Source: JBAXXL01 sp038206725
Lineage (GTDB): Bacteria; Bacteroidota; Ignavibacteria; Kapaibacteriales; UBA2268
Length of the DNA: 64,000 nt
Direction: 5' to 3'
Assembly (NCBI GenBank): GCA_038206725.1
Contig: JBBRAO010000001.1
Coordinates: 62,001 to 126,000, forward strand
Part shown: positions 51,433-59,634 of the stretch, in pieces
How positions within the stretch are numbered: the first letter of the stretch is position 1
Layout of the letters: the number at the start of each line of letters is the position of its first letter
Notes under the pieces: model-generated
Seen by the model: only the letters and a program-made list of their open reading frames with translations
The model's database searches: none
What the model was told of the DNA's origin: nothing
Made by a program: the position numbers and the translations under genes

Positions 51433-52563
51433 CTACCTTATCTTGTCCACCCAATATGTTGATAATCCTAATTCTTTAGCTTTAGCATCAGCCGCGGCTT
51501 TAGTAGTGAAATCGCCAATACGTACTCTATACCATACCACATTCGCATTTGCATAAGTGGAAACCCAAACTTTCTCAACGCCCTTGCTTTTGAATTCATC
51601 GTATTTCACATCGGCTTCTTCTTTGCTTAATGCCGAATATACTTGAAGAACGTATAAACCTTTGTCATTACTTTGCAAAGCAAGTTTACCTTCTTTAGGA
51701 TTAATTACTTTCCTTGTAGGTTTTGGAGGATAAGTTTTGGCAACAGGAGGTTGATTGTTTATAACTTGAATTTCTACTTCCTTGCAGTTTTTGATATTAT
51801 TCTTTGTGCACTTTAACTTATTGTTCGAAGATTTACATTCATTCGGAGTAAATTTATGCATAGGTTTGCCGCGTTTATCGTAACATTTAGCCATTGGTTT
51901 ACATTCTTTAGGAAGGCATTTAGCCATAGGTTTGCCGTATTGGTCATAGCATTTTCCGGTAGTTTTGCAATTTTTTGTACCGCAAGCAGGCATAGGTTTG
52001 CCGTATTGGTCATAGCATTTTCCGGTAGTTTTGCAATTTTTCGTACCGCAAGCAGGCATAGGTTTGCCGTATTGGTCATAGCATTTTCCGGTAGTTTTGC
52101 AATCAGCAGGTTTGCATTTTCCACCCGGTTTGCAGTCTTTATTTGCAGTGCATTTTCCACCCATATTATAGTGATTCCAACCGTCGGAATGTTTCTGCAT
52201 ATTTTTTGTATTTACAACTACTTTCCTATTAATTGCGATTTCTTTTGTGTGGTTATCGGCATAACCTTCAAAATGCGTAGTGGCAATAGCATTTGCCACG
52301 CTTCCCTGACGATTGCGATCACTAGCCGCTGTTACTAATAATATTATACCAATAAGTACAAATGCACCCACCAGCAAAAAAGGCCATAATGGCATTTTAC
52401 GCGAGGGTTTTACAAAGTAATTAGCTTGTCCCCAATCATTATTGCCGGTTGCATTGACGGAAGAACCTTTATCCGCGGAAAAAGATTTGTTGTCGGCGTC
52501 GGAAGGAGAAAAACCGCTGTTTTCTTCTTCGTTCGTCAAATTGCTGTTATCTAAGTCGCTCAT
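51433..52563 (-). CDS. SPOR-domain protein with Cys-rich tandem repeats
   Basis: A 376-aa protein with an acidic cytoplasmic N-terminus, one TM helix (about residues 58-80) and a periplasmic part. Residues of about 140-265 contain three near-identical 22-residue repeats (CKTTGKCYDQYGKPMPACG and three more residues) and weaker copies on both sides, with three Cys per unit. The C-terminus (about 300-376) is a SPOR domain: LYVLQVYSALSKEEAD and WYRVRIGDFTTKAAADAKAK, which binds denuded glycan strands at division sites. The repeats could bind metal or cross-link through disulfides; this is a guess. It lies in an operon with mreB and a TonB-like protein. Confidence 0.85.
   Translation of the reverse strand: MSDLDNSNLTNEEENSGFSPSDADNKSFSADKGSSVNATGNNDWGQANYFVKPSRKMPLWPFLLVGAFVLIGIILLVTAASDRNRQGSVANAIATTHFEGYADNHTKEIAINRKVVVNTKNMQKHSDGWNHYNMGGKCTANKDCKPGGKCKPADCKTTGKCYDQYGKPMPACGTKNCKTTGKCYDQYGKPMPACGTKNCKTTGKCYDQYGKPMAKCLPKECKPMAKCYDKRGKPMHKFTPNECKSSNNKLKCTKNNIKNCKEVEIQVINNQPPVAKTYPPKPTRKVINPKEGKLALQSNDKGLYVLQVYSALSKEEADVKYDEFKSKGVEKVWVSTYANANVVWYRVRIGDFTTKAAADAKAKELGLSTYWVDKIR
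51856..52110. repeat. 66-bp tandem repeats coding for the Cys-rich segment
   Basis: Units start at 51928, 51994 and 52060 with exact 66-bp spacing. The first two differ by a single base, and the third is truncated near 52110. A diverged copy lies at 51856-51917. Each unit encodes 22 residues in frame, so copy-number change would keep the reading frame. Confidence 0.9.
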
Positions 52564-52582
52564 TATTCATTTCCTTAAATAA

Positions 52583-54208
52583 TTAAAATTGCCAAATAAG
52601 ACCGCCGTTGAAAAACAAACTGCGTTCTTTATAGCCGTTCCAGATATAAATATTTTGGTTTAATAGATTGCTTGTATTTATAAATATACTAAATTTCTTT
52701 AATAATTTGTATTCCAAACCCAAACTCAAATCAACATAAGCGTTTAGTTTTGTAGTATTGGCAATATCCGTGAAGCAAGGACCGATTATCGCTAAGCCGA
52801 TATTTGCTTTAAAATTCGTAGCCAAATCCCTTTCGTATTTTGTGCTTAACTTGAAATTTGGAATATATGGTACCGATTTTCCATCAGTAAAAGTATAAAA
52901 AGCTGTTTTAACATTAGCTGTAATTTTATCTTTCGGGCTGATGTCAATCCAAGATTCGGCTTCGACGTTAATTCCTTTAGCCAAATCGTAATTTACGGCG
53001 AAAGTGCCATTCGTATTATCGGTGTAAAACGGCATTCTATCAATAGAATTATACCCACCGCCGATAGAGATAGCCATTTTTTCAGTAGGATGGAAATATG
53101 CGAAAATGTCTATTTTGATAATATCGTAAGCGAAGTCAATAACCGTTTTGTAGTCAATATAAGGGTTCTCATCGAAAAAAGTGGAATAAGGTTTTGAATT
53201 CAATCCTGTCTTAACTTTTCCGAATAAAGTAAAATTCTTGTTCATTCTATATTCAATATCACCGGCTAAAAGTAATCCACCACGATCGTTCAGAGTAGTG
53301 CTTTTAGCATATTGCAAACCTGCCGTAGCGTTTATTGATAGCTTATCGTTGAAGTACTTGCCCGATACATCGGCTTGTGCAAAATTAGCAGGGGCTGAGC
53401 TAACGCTTTGTAAATCCAATTTCAGATTTGCCGCTAACAAAAATTTATTCCAATAGTTATGGAGTTTTAAATACACGGACAACGCGTTTTCGTTTGCTTT
53501 GTCGTTGGTACTGTTTAATCTCAATGTTCTGAATCCCGCACCGGTATTGAATCTTACACCTTTGTATTCGCCCTCGGAATTGACCGATAAATCGAAGTTG
53601 TAAGCCGATCTTTTATAGGAGCCTGTTTGAATAAAGTCCGCATCCCTAGTTCCGTAGCAATTATACCCCGCTCCATTGAAAAGCAGTTGAGCGCGTGTAC
53701 GCGAGCCACCGAAAACCATATATTTCATCGGGGCTATATAATCGGAGCTAATTTTGAAAAATCCTTTTTGATAACCGGCGTCGGTAATATGACCTGACGC
53801 GGCTTGGAATCCGGCGTTGGAGTAGAGTTCATAACCATATTTATTCACACCGTAAGCGGCTTCTATATCGCCGGTAGTGAATCTGCCGAAAGAACCTTTG
53901 ACAAAACCACTACTATAATAATTGTTAAGAATTTTATCGGGAAACTTCTCCGAAGAAATAGGAACAACCTGCTGTTTTTCAAATGAATTCAACGAGTCCA
54001 ACTGAGCCACAGTGAGTGGCTCGGGTGCTATCGGCAATTGCTTTTTTCCAACGGTTACATTTAACTGCTCGATCCTTTCGATAACGAAGTTCGGCAATTC
54101 TAATGGTTTTGTATTTTCACTTTCTTCCTTTTTTACAGGAATTTTATCAGCAAATAGTGAGCCGTTGAAAATAAACAATATCCCCCATATCATTATTATT
54201 TTTTTCAT
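52583..54208 (-). CDS. Outer-membrane beta-barrel protein, TonB-receptor-like
   Basis: A 541-aa protein with a signal peptide (MKKIIMIWGILFIFNGSLF). After a Pro- and Glu-rich N-terminal stretch, from about residue 95 it shows alternating polar and aromatic strands to the end, which finishes in Phe (GGLIWQF), as outer-membrane barrels do. The last strands (YKLLKKFSIFINTSNLLNQN and the following YIWNGYKE) resemble the end of TonB-dependent receptors, but no plug domain or TonB box is visible. It lies 26 nt after mreB and 19 nt before the SPOR gene. Confidence 0.75.
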   Translation of the reverse strand: MKKIIMIWGILFIFNGSLFADKIPVKKEESENTKPLELPNFVIERIEQLNVTVGKKQLPIAPEPLTVAQLDSLNSFEKQQVVPISSEKFPDKILNNYYSSGFVKGSFGRFTTGDIEAAYGVNKYGYELYSNAGFQAASGHITDAGYQKGFFKISSDYIAPMKYMVFGGSRTRAQLLFNGAGYNCYGTRDADFIQTGSYKRSAYNFDLSVNSEGEYKGVRFNTGAGFRTLRLNSTNDKANENALSVYLKLHNYWNKFLLAANLKLDLQSVSSAPANFAQADVSGKYFNDKLSINATAGLQYAKSTTLNDRGGLLLAGDIEYRMNKNFTLFGKVKTGLNSKPYSTFFDENPYIDYKTVIDFAYDIIKIDIFAYFHPTEKMAISIGGGYNSIDRMPFYTDNTNGTFAVNYDLAKGINVEAESWIDISPKDKITANVKTAFYTFTDGKSVPYIPNFKLSTKYERDLATNFKANIGLAIIGPCFTDIANTTKLNAYVDLSLGLEYKLLKKFSIFINTSNLLNQNIYIWNGYKERSLFFNGGLIWQF

Positions 54209-54234
54209 TTTTTACTTTATGCTGTTAGTAAATG

Positions 54235-55260
54235 TTAATATCTTGAATTTTTAAAGAATACAGATTGATACTTTGCAAAATTTTCCAAAGCCGCACCTGT
54301 TCCGCGTATAACAGTTGTTAATGGATCTTCCGGAACGTGGACAGGCAAGGATGTTTCACGTCTAATGCGTTCATCCAATCCCTTCAGTAAAGCTCCGCCG
54401 CCGGTCAGCATTATTCCACGATCAATAATATCGGATGCTATTTCGGGCGGAGTTCTTTCTAATAGACTGTAAATAGCATTAACTATTTCGGTTACTACCT
54501 CTTTTAACGATTCTCTTATGTCAATAGAACTTATAGTAATCATCTTTGGAATGCCGCTTACTAAATCGCGTCCTTTAACTTCAAATTCAATTTCTTCTTC
54601 TAATTCGACGGCTGAACCTACTTTGCATTTTATAATTTCCGCGGTACGCTCGCCAATCAACATATTATGAACTCTGCGGAAATACTGTACTACTGCTTTG
54701 GTCATTTCGTCACCGGCAGTGCGAAGTGAGGATTCAACAACGATACCACCTAAAGCGATAACTGCTATTTCGGTTGTACCGCCGCCGATATCAACAATCA
54801 TATTTCCAACAGATTCGTGCACATCGAGTCCGATTCCAATAGCAGAAGCCATCGGTTCGGCTATCAAATGAACCTCGCGCGCACCTGCGTGTTCGCAACT
54901 ATCGCGGACTGCTCGTTTTTCCACTTCGGTAATTCCCGAGGGAACACATACTACAACACGACGCGCAAACTGCCACGATTGTGTTACTTTACGAATAAAT
55001 GCCCTGAGCATACCTTCGGTAATTTCGAAATCAGCAATAGCTCCGTCGCGCATCGGACGTATAATTTTTATTTCTTTATGTGTTTTGCCAATCATCGCAC
55101 GGGCTTCCGTACCGATGGCAATTATGTGCTTCGTTGTTCGATCGTAAGCTACTACAGTTGGTTCGTTTAGAACAATACCTTTCGATTTTAGCCACACTAA
55201 AGTATTGGCTGTTCCCAGGTCAATAGCAACATCGTTCGAAAATAAACTAAATAATCCCAT
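54235..55260 (-). CDS. mreB: Rod-shape cytoskeletal protein MreB
   Basis: An actin-like ATPase of 341 aa that guides lateral wall synthesis. AIDLGTANTLVWLKSKGIV is phosphate loop 1; the second phosphate loop is MIVDIGGGTTEIAVIALGGIV, and MLTGGGALLKGLDERI contacts the nucleotide. It normally precedes mreC and mreD; here it is followed by an outer-membrane barrel protein and a SPOR protein, so mreCD must be elsewhere. Confidence 0.96.
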   Translation of the reverse strand: MGLFSLFSNDVAIDLGTANTLVWLKSKGIVLNEPTVVAYDRTTKHIIAIGTEARAMIGKTHKEIKIIRPMRDGAIADFEITEGMLRAFIRKVTQSWQFARRVVVCVPSGITEVEKRAVRDSCEHAGAREVHLIAEPMASAIGIGLDVHESVGNMIVDIGGGTTEIAVIALGGIVVESSLRTAGDEMTKAVVQYFRRVHNMLIGERTAEIIKCKVGSAVELEEEIEFEVKGRDLVSGIPKMITISSIDIRESLKEVVTEIVNAIYSLLERTPPEIASDIIDRGIMLTGGGALLKGLDERIRRETSLPVHVPEDPLTTVIRGTGAALENFAKYQSVFFKNSRY

Positions 55261-55293
55261 ATCGTTTTCTTTATTTTATTCTTATATAAAACA

Positions 55294-55301
55294 CAAATAT
55301 A
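55294..55301 (-). promoter_or_regulatory. Possible -7 element of the mreB promoter
   Basis: On the minus strand TATATTTG matches TAnnTTTG. It would place the transcription start about 27 nt before the mreB ATG. No TTTG lies at the right distance upstream, so this is only a half-match. Confidence 0.3.
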
Positions 55302-55534
55302 TAAAAAAAAAGTCTAATAGTCCCTATTTAATGTGTAGAATGTCAATTTTTTCTACAAAAATGCGATAAACATCCATACAACCTGTTCGGGATTGAGGAA
55401 AAATAGCAATTTATTTTGCTTAATCAGAATAAAATTTAAAAAGTTTAATTTTTTTTTCGTAAATTTGTGTAACTAAATAGTAAAATTTTTGTTATATGAT
55501 AAAATAGTTTTTAAAATAAATTTTTGGAGTGATA

Positions 55535-57967
55535 ATGAAACAAATTATTACATTATTAGTTGCCATATTTTTAGTGGCTTCTATAGCAAATTCAGCTGAA
55601 AAACGCTGTCTTTTAGAAATACATACAGGCGCTTGGTGCGGTTGGTGTCCGGGCGGAACAGTTGTGTTGGACGAATTACAAGCCGCTAATCCGGGTAAAA
55701 TCATTGGTGTTAAATATCATCAAAAAGATGGAATGCAACTCGACGATGGTGTAAGAATGTATCAATTTTTTGTCGGTACAGGTGTACCAACAGGAAGTGT
55801 TGACAGAATTCCTTGGGATGCAGGGACTGGTAATACAATAATTATGCTTGGAACAAATAATTGGAAACAAACAACAGATATAATACTCGGCTCTGAAGCC
55901 TTGGCGGATGTTAGCCTTTCTTGGAAATTTAACGAAGGTACTCAGAAGATTACCGGAACAGTTAGCTGTACGATTCTTAAAGACCTTGCGGCTCAATTAG
56001 CATTTCAAGTATTGATATGTGAAAATAATGTAACCGGTTCGGGCTCGAAATTTGATCAAAAAAATTATTTTTCAGGCAATGCCGATTATAAAACCCATCC
56101 TTATTATGATAAACCTGCAACAATGGTAGGTTATGTACATAATAATGTTGGTCGTGCGGTACTTGGAGGTGTTTCTGGTGAAACAAGTAAGTTCCCTGCT
56201 ACAGTAAAAGTCGGTGAAACTTACAAATGGGATTTTATGACAGATGTACCTACAGTTCCTGCGGGGGGTGGTGCACCGGTTAAAATGGCTGATGTCTATT
56301 TAGTTGGCGTTGTTGGCCAATCTCTACAAAACAATGTATTCCCTATATTAAACTGTGCATTAGGTGGCGGCAGTAGCAAAGAAAGTTCTTTGTCTGTTGA
56401 TGGCGATCCTGTAGCATATACAGCAACCGGTCAACAAGCTACTTTCAAATTCACATTGGACAATCAATTGACTGACGATAAAACTTATAACTTAACGATA
56501 GTGAAAGAAGATCTTTCACCTGATGGTTGGTTAGCTCAAGTAGTGGGTGGTAAAAAATCTATCACTGTAAAAAAAGGTGCTAAAAGTACTTTGAGTATGG
56601 ACGTTTTCCCTGGCGAAAACATCGGCAACGGAAGATATAGATTAGTTGCAACCGATGCATTGAACGCAAACAGCAAATTAGAAGCAAGTATTGAAGTAGT
56701 TCATACAGGTGCTGAAAGATTGTATATATACTCCCCAATGGATGATTATGACGGCTTAAACGCATTATTGCCACAAACCGCTTACGATAAATTCTCATCA
56801 ATCAGTATTTCGAAAATTGGTGATTTGACAAAACTTCAAGGTATATTAGCAAAATTCAATAAAGTTAAAACTGCTGTTATATCCTGTGCCGATAATTTTA
56901 CATTTAGCGCTACAGATATTGCATTGGTTCAGTACTATCATTCATCAGGTGTTGATATTCTTCTCGACGGTTCTATAGCACTTGGTAATAAAGATGTTCA
57001 AACATATTTAAATACCACATTTGGTTTCGGAGCTACAAAACAATTTAAAATATTAAACAATGACCAAGAAATGCCAATCGAAGGTATTTCGGGTGACCCA
57101 ATAACAAACGGGTTCTTATCATCATTGACACCGGATAAATATTATCCAACATCATTTAATATTACCAATACCGCAAAAGCTCAAAAAGTGTTTGTTTATA
57201 CCGACAGCAAAGCCGACATCGCCGGTATAAGATGCGATAATAACGGTGCTAAAATTGTTGCTTTAGGTTTTGCATTTGCAAATATGACCGATGATCAACA
57301 AAGATTGGAATTGTTGGAAAAATCGCTTTATTGGTTAGAAAATGAAGTTGCTTCTTTGAAACCTGCAATCACAGTTGATAAAACAGCTCTCGAATTCGGA
57401 AATACTGAAGTTAATTCAACAAATGCTAAAACAGTCACCATTACCAATACAGGCAAAGCCGATTTGAACATTGAAGGTTTTAACTTTACAGGTGCTGATG
57501 CAAGTTCTTTCAGCTATGTTCCTATGACTTTCCCTCAGGTAGTAAAACCAAACGATAATTTAGTAGCTATGGTTAAATTTGTCCCTACCACCGAAAAAGC
57601 TTGTGTCGCAAAACTAAACATCTTGTCGGACGACCCTGACAAAGCGGAAGTTTCGGTAGATTTAACAGGTACAGGTACTGCAAGCAGTGTACAAACTGAT
57701 GCTGGATTTGTATGCAATGTATCATTAACACCTAATCCGGTTACTACTTCATCGGAAGTTTCTTATACAACCACAGGAACAGTTAATGCATTAATCAGAA
57801 TTATTGACGCTCAAGGAAAAGTAGTAGCTGAGGTTTATAATGGTTTATTGAATAGCGGAAACTACAATTATACACTTAATACAAATAATTTATCATCCGG
57901 TAATTATTTCATAACCGCTGAATTTGACGGCAAATTCGAAACAGTTCCTTTCGTAATCGTTAAATAA
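55535..57967 (+). CDS. Omp28-like T9SS-secreted protein with thioredoxin-type CxxC
   Basis: An 810-aa secreted protein. The signal peptide is MKQIITLLVAIFLVASIANS. Omp28-like sequence follows at once: CLLEIHTGAWCGWCPGG, a thioredoxin-like CxxC motif, and later GRAVLGGVSGETSKFPATV. The middle part is unrecognised. Residues of about 610-710 form an ASH/Hydin-type domain (KTVTITNTGKADLNIEGFNF) and the end is a type IX sorting domain (LTPNPVTTSSEVSY, IIDAQGKVVAEVYNG, LSSGNYFITAEF). The ATG is chosen by its GGAG at 5-nt spacing; a GTG two codons earlier is possible. Confidence 0.85.
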   Translation: MKQIITLLVAIFLVASIANSAEKRCLLEIHTGAWCGWCPGGTVVLDELQAANPGKIIGVKYHQKDGMQLDDGVRMYQFFVGTGVPTGSVDRIPWDAGTGNTIIMLGTNNWKQTTDIILGSEALADVSLSWKFNEGTQKITGTVSCTILKDLAAQLAFQVLICENNVTGSGSKFDQKNYFSGNADYKTHPYYDKPATMVGYVHNNVGRAVLGGVSGETSKFPATVKVGETYKWDFMTDVPTVPAGGGAPVKMADVYLVGVVGQSLQNNVFPILNCALGGGSSKESSLSVDGDPVAYTATGQQATFKFTLDNQLTDDKTYNLTIVKEDLSPDGWLAQVVGGKKSITVKKGAKSTLSMDVFPGENIGNGRYRLVATDALNANSKLEASIEVVHTGAERLYIYSPMDDYDGLNALLPQTAYDKFSSISISKIGDLTKLQGILAKFNKVKTAVISCADNFTFSATDIALVQYYHSSGVDILLDGSIALGNKDVQTYLNTTFGFGATKQFKILNNDQEMPIEGISGDPITNGFLSSLTPDKYYPTSFNITNTAKAQKVFVYTDSKADIAGIRCDNNGAKIVALGFAFANMTDDQQRLELLEKSLYWLENEVASLKPAITVDKTALEFGNTEVNSTNAKTVTITNTGKADLNIEGFNFTGADASSFSYVPMTFPQVVKPNDNLVAMVKFVPTTEKACVAKLNILSDDPDKAEVSVDLTGTGTASSVQTDAGFVCNVSLTPNPVTTSSEVSYTTTGTVNALIRIIDAQGKVVAEVYNGLLNSGNYNYTLNTNNLSSGNYFITAEFDGKFETVPFVIVK

Positions 57968-57980
57968 TTATTTTTTCAAT

Positions 57981-58006
57981 CAACCCTACGCTTAAGCGTA
58001 GGATTG
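57981..58006. repeat. CTTAAG-core hairpin downstream of Omp28-like gene
   Basis: CAACCCTACGC and GCGTAGGATTG form an 11-bp stem with one mismatch around TTAA. It has the same core and position as the hairpin at 49057. Confidence 0.8.
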
Positions 58007-58034
58007 AGAATATCAAAAGAGAAAAGTCTCAATT

Positions 58035-58062
58035 AACCCTGCACGTAAGTGTGGGGTTTTTT
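58035..58062 (+). terminator. Intrinsic terminator after the Omp28-like gene
   Basis: AACCCTGCAC and GTGTGGGGTT pair over 10 bp with two G-T pairs around GTAA, followed by TTTTTT. It lies 29 nt beyond the CTTAAG hairpin, so the two hairpins act in series as at 49057-49132. Confidence 0.8.
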
Positions 58063-58179
58063 AATGAGCCCTAAAGCAAAAATGAATTATTTTTAATTTG
58101 TTTCAAATAATAATTTGGGGATTCAATATTTTCTGTTATTTTTGCTTATATAATTTTTTCCAAGTAGGACAAATATAGT

Positions 58180-59499
58180 TTGAGACTAAAAACTATCATA
58201 TTTTTAATTTTTGTAGTTTTATCAAATGCTAATGCTCAGTTAGAACCTTATGATACAGATAGCGATGGTTTGCGAAACATTTCTCTGCTCTCGCATATTC
58301 AATTTCTGTCGCAAAATCCAAGTTATTGGGGTTTTAGTTATGAATTGGATAATGATATAAATTTGGATGATACCAAAAATTGGAATGGTGGTCTTGGTTT
58401 GGCACCTCTTGGAACAGCGACAAATCCTTTTACCGGCGTTTTTGATGGGCACGATTGCGTCATCACTAATCTAACTATTAACCGCCCCACCGAGGATTTT
58501 GTAGGTTTTTTCGGTGTTGTGTCAGCGATTGCTTATGTAAGAAATATCAAAATAACAGTTGCATCAATTAGTGGTGGTAGCTATGTTGGTATTATAGCAG
58601 GCAGAAATTTTGGTGTTTTAGATAACCTATATGGAAACGGAAACATAGTTGCGGCTAAAAGCTACGTTGGTGGAATAACGGGTGAAAATACCGGTACAAT
58701 TAAATATTGTCGGGCTAATATAAAGATTAATGGTGGTGAAGCATATAACGGCGGTATTGCCGGAGAAAATTACGGCTCAGTATATTATTCACGATCCTTC
58801 GGAGAAATTCAAAGCGCTTATATAATCGGTGGTTTAGTAGGTAATAACAGCGGTTTGATTTCTAACTGCTTTTCACGTGTCAATGTTACAGCTGTAGATA
58901 ACTATATAGGCGGTCTTGCAGGAAGTAACTGGGAAACTGGTGAAATAATCAATTCATATTCCACAGGTCAGGTTACAGGTTCCGGATATTATCAAGGTGG
59001 GTTAGTCGGGTTTAAGCATAATTCCGCTAAGGATTCGGGGTCGTTTTGGGATACAGAGTCGAGCGATATTTACGAATCGGTTGGGGGTGAGGGTAAAACA
59101 ACATCCGAGATGAAAGACGCATCAACATTTATGACTGAAAATTGGGATTTCATTGATATTTGGACAATATCCCCAACCGTAAATGCCGGATACCCATATA
59201 TAAAAAACAGACCTTCCTCCACGCAAGATAACGATACAATAGCAAAGCCGATAATTACATTTATTCCAAATAACGCAAGTCAGTCATTAAGCATTGATAT
59301 TAATTCACTCAACTCCACATATTGCACCTTTTCTATTTACAATTGCCTTGGTTCGTTGGTTTTAAAAAGCGATCAATTTGTTTTAAGTAAAGGTAGCAAC
59401 AACATCACCCATGATATAAAAAAACTATCCACCGGAGTGTATTTTGCAATAATATATTTGAATGATAAGGTATATACTCAAAAATTTATTGTGGAATAG
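58180..59499 (+). CDS. GLUG-repeat T9SS-secreted protein
   Basis: A 439-aa secreted protein. It starts at TTG; MRLKTIIFLIFVVLSNANA is a signal peptide. Residues of about 130-290 contain several GLUG-type repeats (YVGGITGENTGTIKYC, YNGGIAGENYGSVYYS, IIGGLVGNNSGLISNC, YIGGLAGSN), which build a repetitive beta structure in adhesins and peptidases. The C-terminus (LSIDINSLNSTYCTFSIYN, LSTGVYFAIIYL) is a type IX sorting domain, although the usual PNP motif is replaced by PNNAS. The ribosome-binding site is weak (AGGA, 11 nt away). Confidence 0.78.
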   Translation: MRLKTIIFLIFVVLSNANAQLEPYDTDSDGLRNISLLSHIQFLSQNPSYWGFSYELDNDINLDDTKNWNGGLGLAPLGTATNPFTGVFDGHDCVITNLTINRPTEDFVGFFGVVSAIAYVRNIKITVASISGGSYVGIIAGRNFGVLDNLYGNGNIVAAKSYVGGITGENTGTIKYCRANIKINGGEAYNGGIAGENYGSVYYSRSFGEIQSAYIIGGLVGNNSGLISNCFSRVNVTAVDNYIGGLAGSNWETGEIINSYSTGQVTGSGYYQGGLVGFKHNSAKDSGSFWDTESSDIYESVGGEGKTTSEMKDASTFMTENWDFIDIWTISPTVNAGYPYIKNRPSSTQDNDTIAKPIITFIPNNASQSLSIDINSLNSTYCTFSIYNCLGSLVLKSDQFVLSKGSNNITHDIKKLSTGVYFAIIYLNDKVYTQKFIVE

Positions 59500-59525
59500 G
59501 AAACATAAGAAATAAGCCCAACCGT

Positions 59526-59575
59526 CATTTCCACGGAAGTGGAAATCCATCTTCTCTAAACCTTCTGAAGGTTGC
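59526..59575. repeat. Intergenic repeat with TTTCCAC hairpin
   Basis: TTTCCAC and GTGGAAA form a hairpin around GGAA (59528-59545), followed by TCCATCTTCT and the palindromic AACCTTCTGAAGGTT. TCCATCTTCT is shared with the composite repeat at 44542. Confidence 0.6.
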
Positions 59576-59577
59576 GC

Positions 59578-59609
59578 AAAAAAAAGACCACCCATTTCTG
59601 AGTGGTCTT
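59578..59609 (-). terminator. Intrinsic terminator of dnaK
   Basis: On the minus strand AAGACCACTC and GGGTGGTCTT form a 10-bp stem with one G-T pair, followed by eight T residues. It lies 26 nt after the dnaK stop. Confidence 0.9.
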
Positions 59610-59634
59610 ATTATTTGTATTGAGTTCTAAATTT

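Noticed and set aside
51856..52110. Possible CRISPR array in the 66-bp repeats
   Set aside because: The units are contiguous, have no unique spacers and code in frame for the Cys-rich protein segment.
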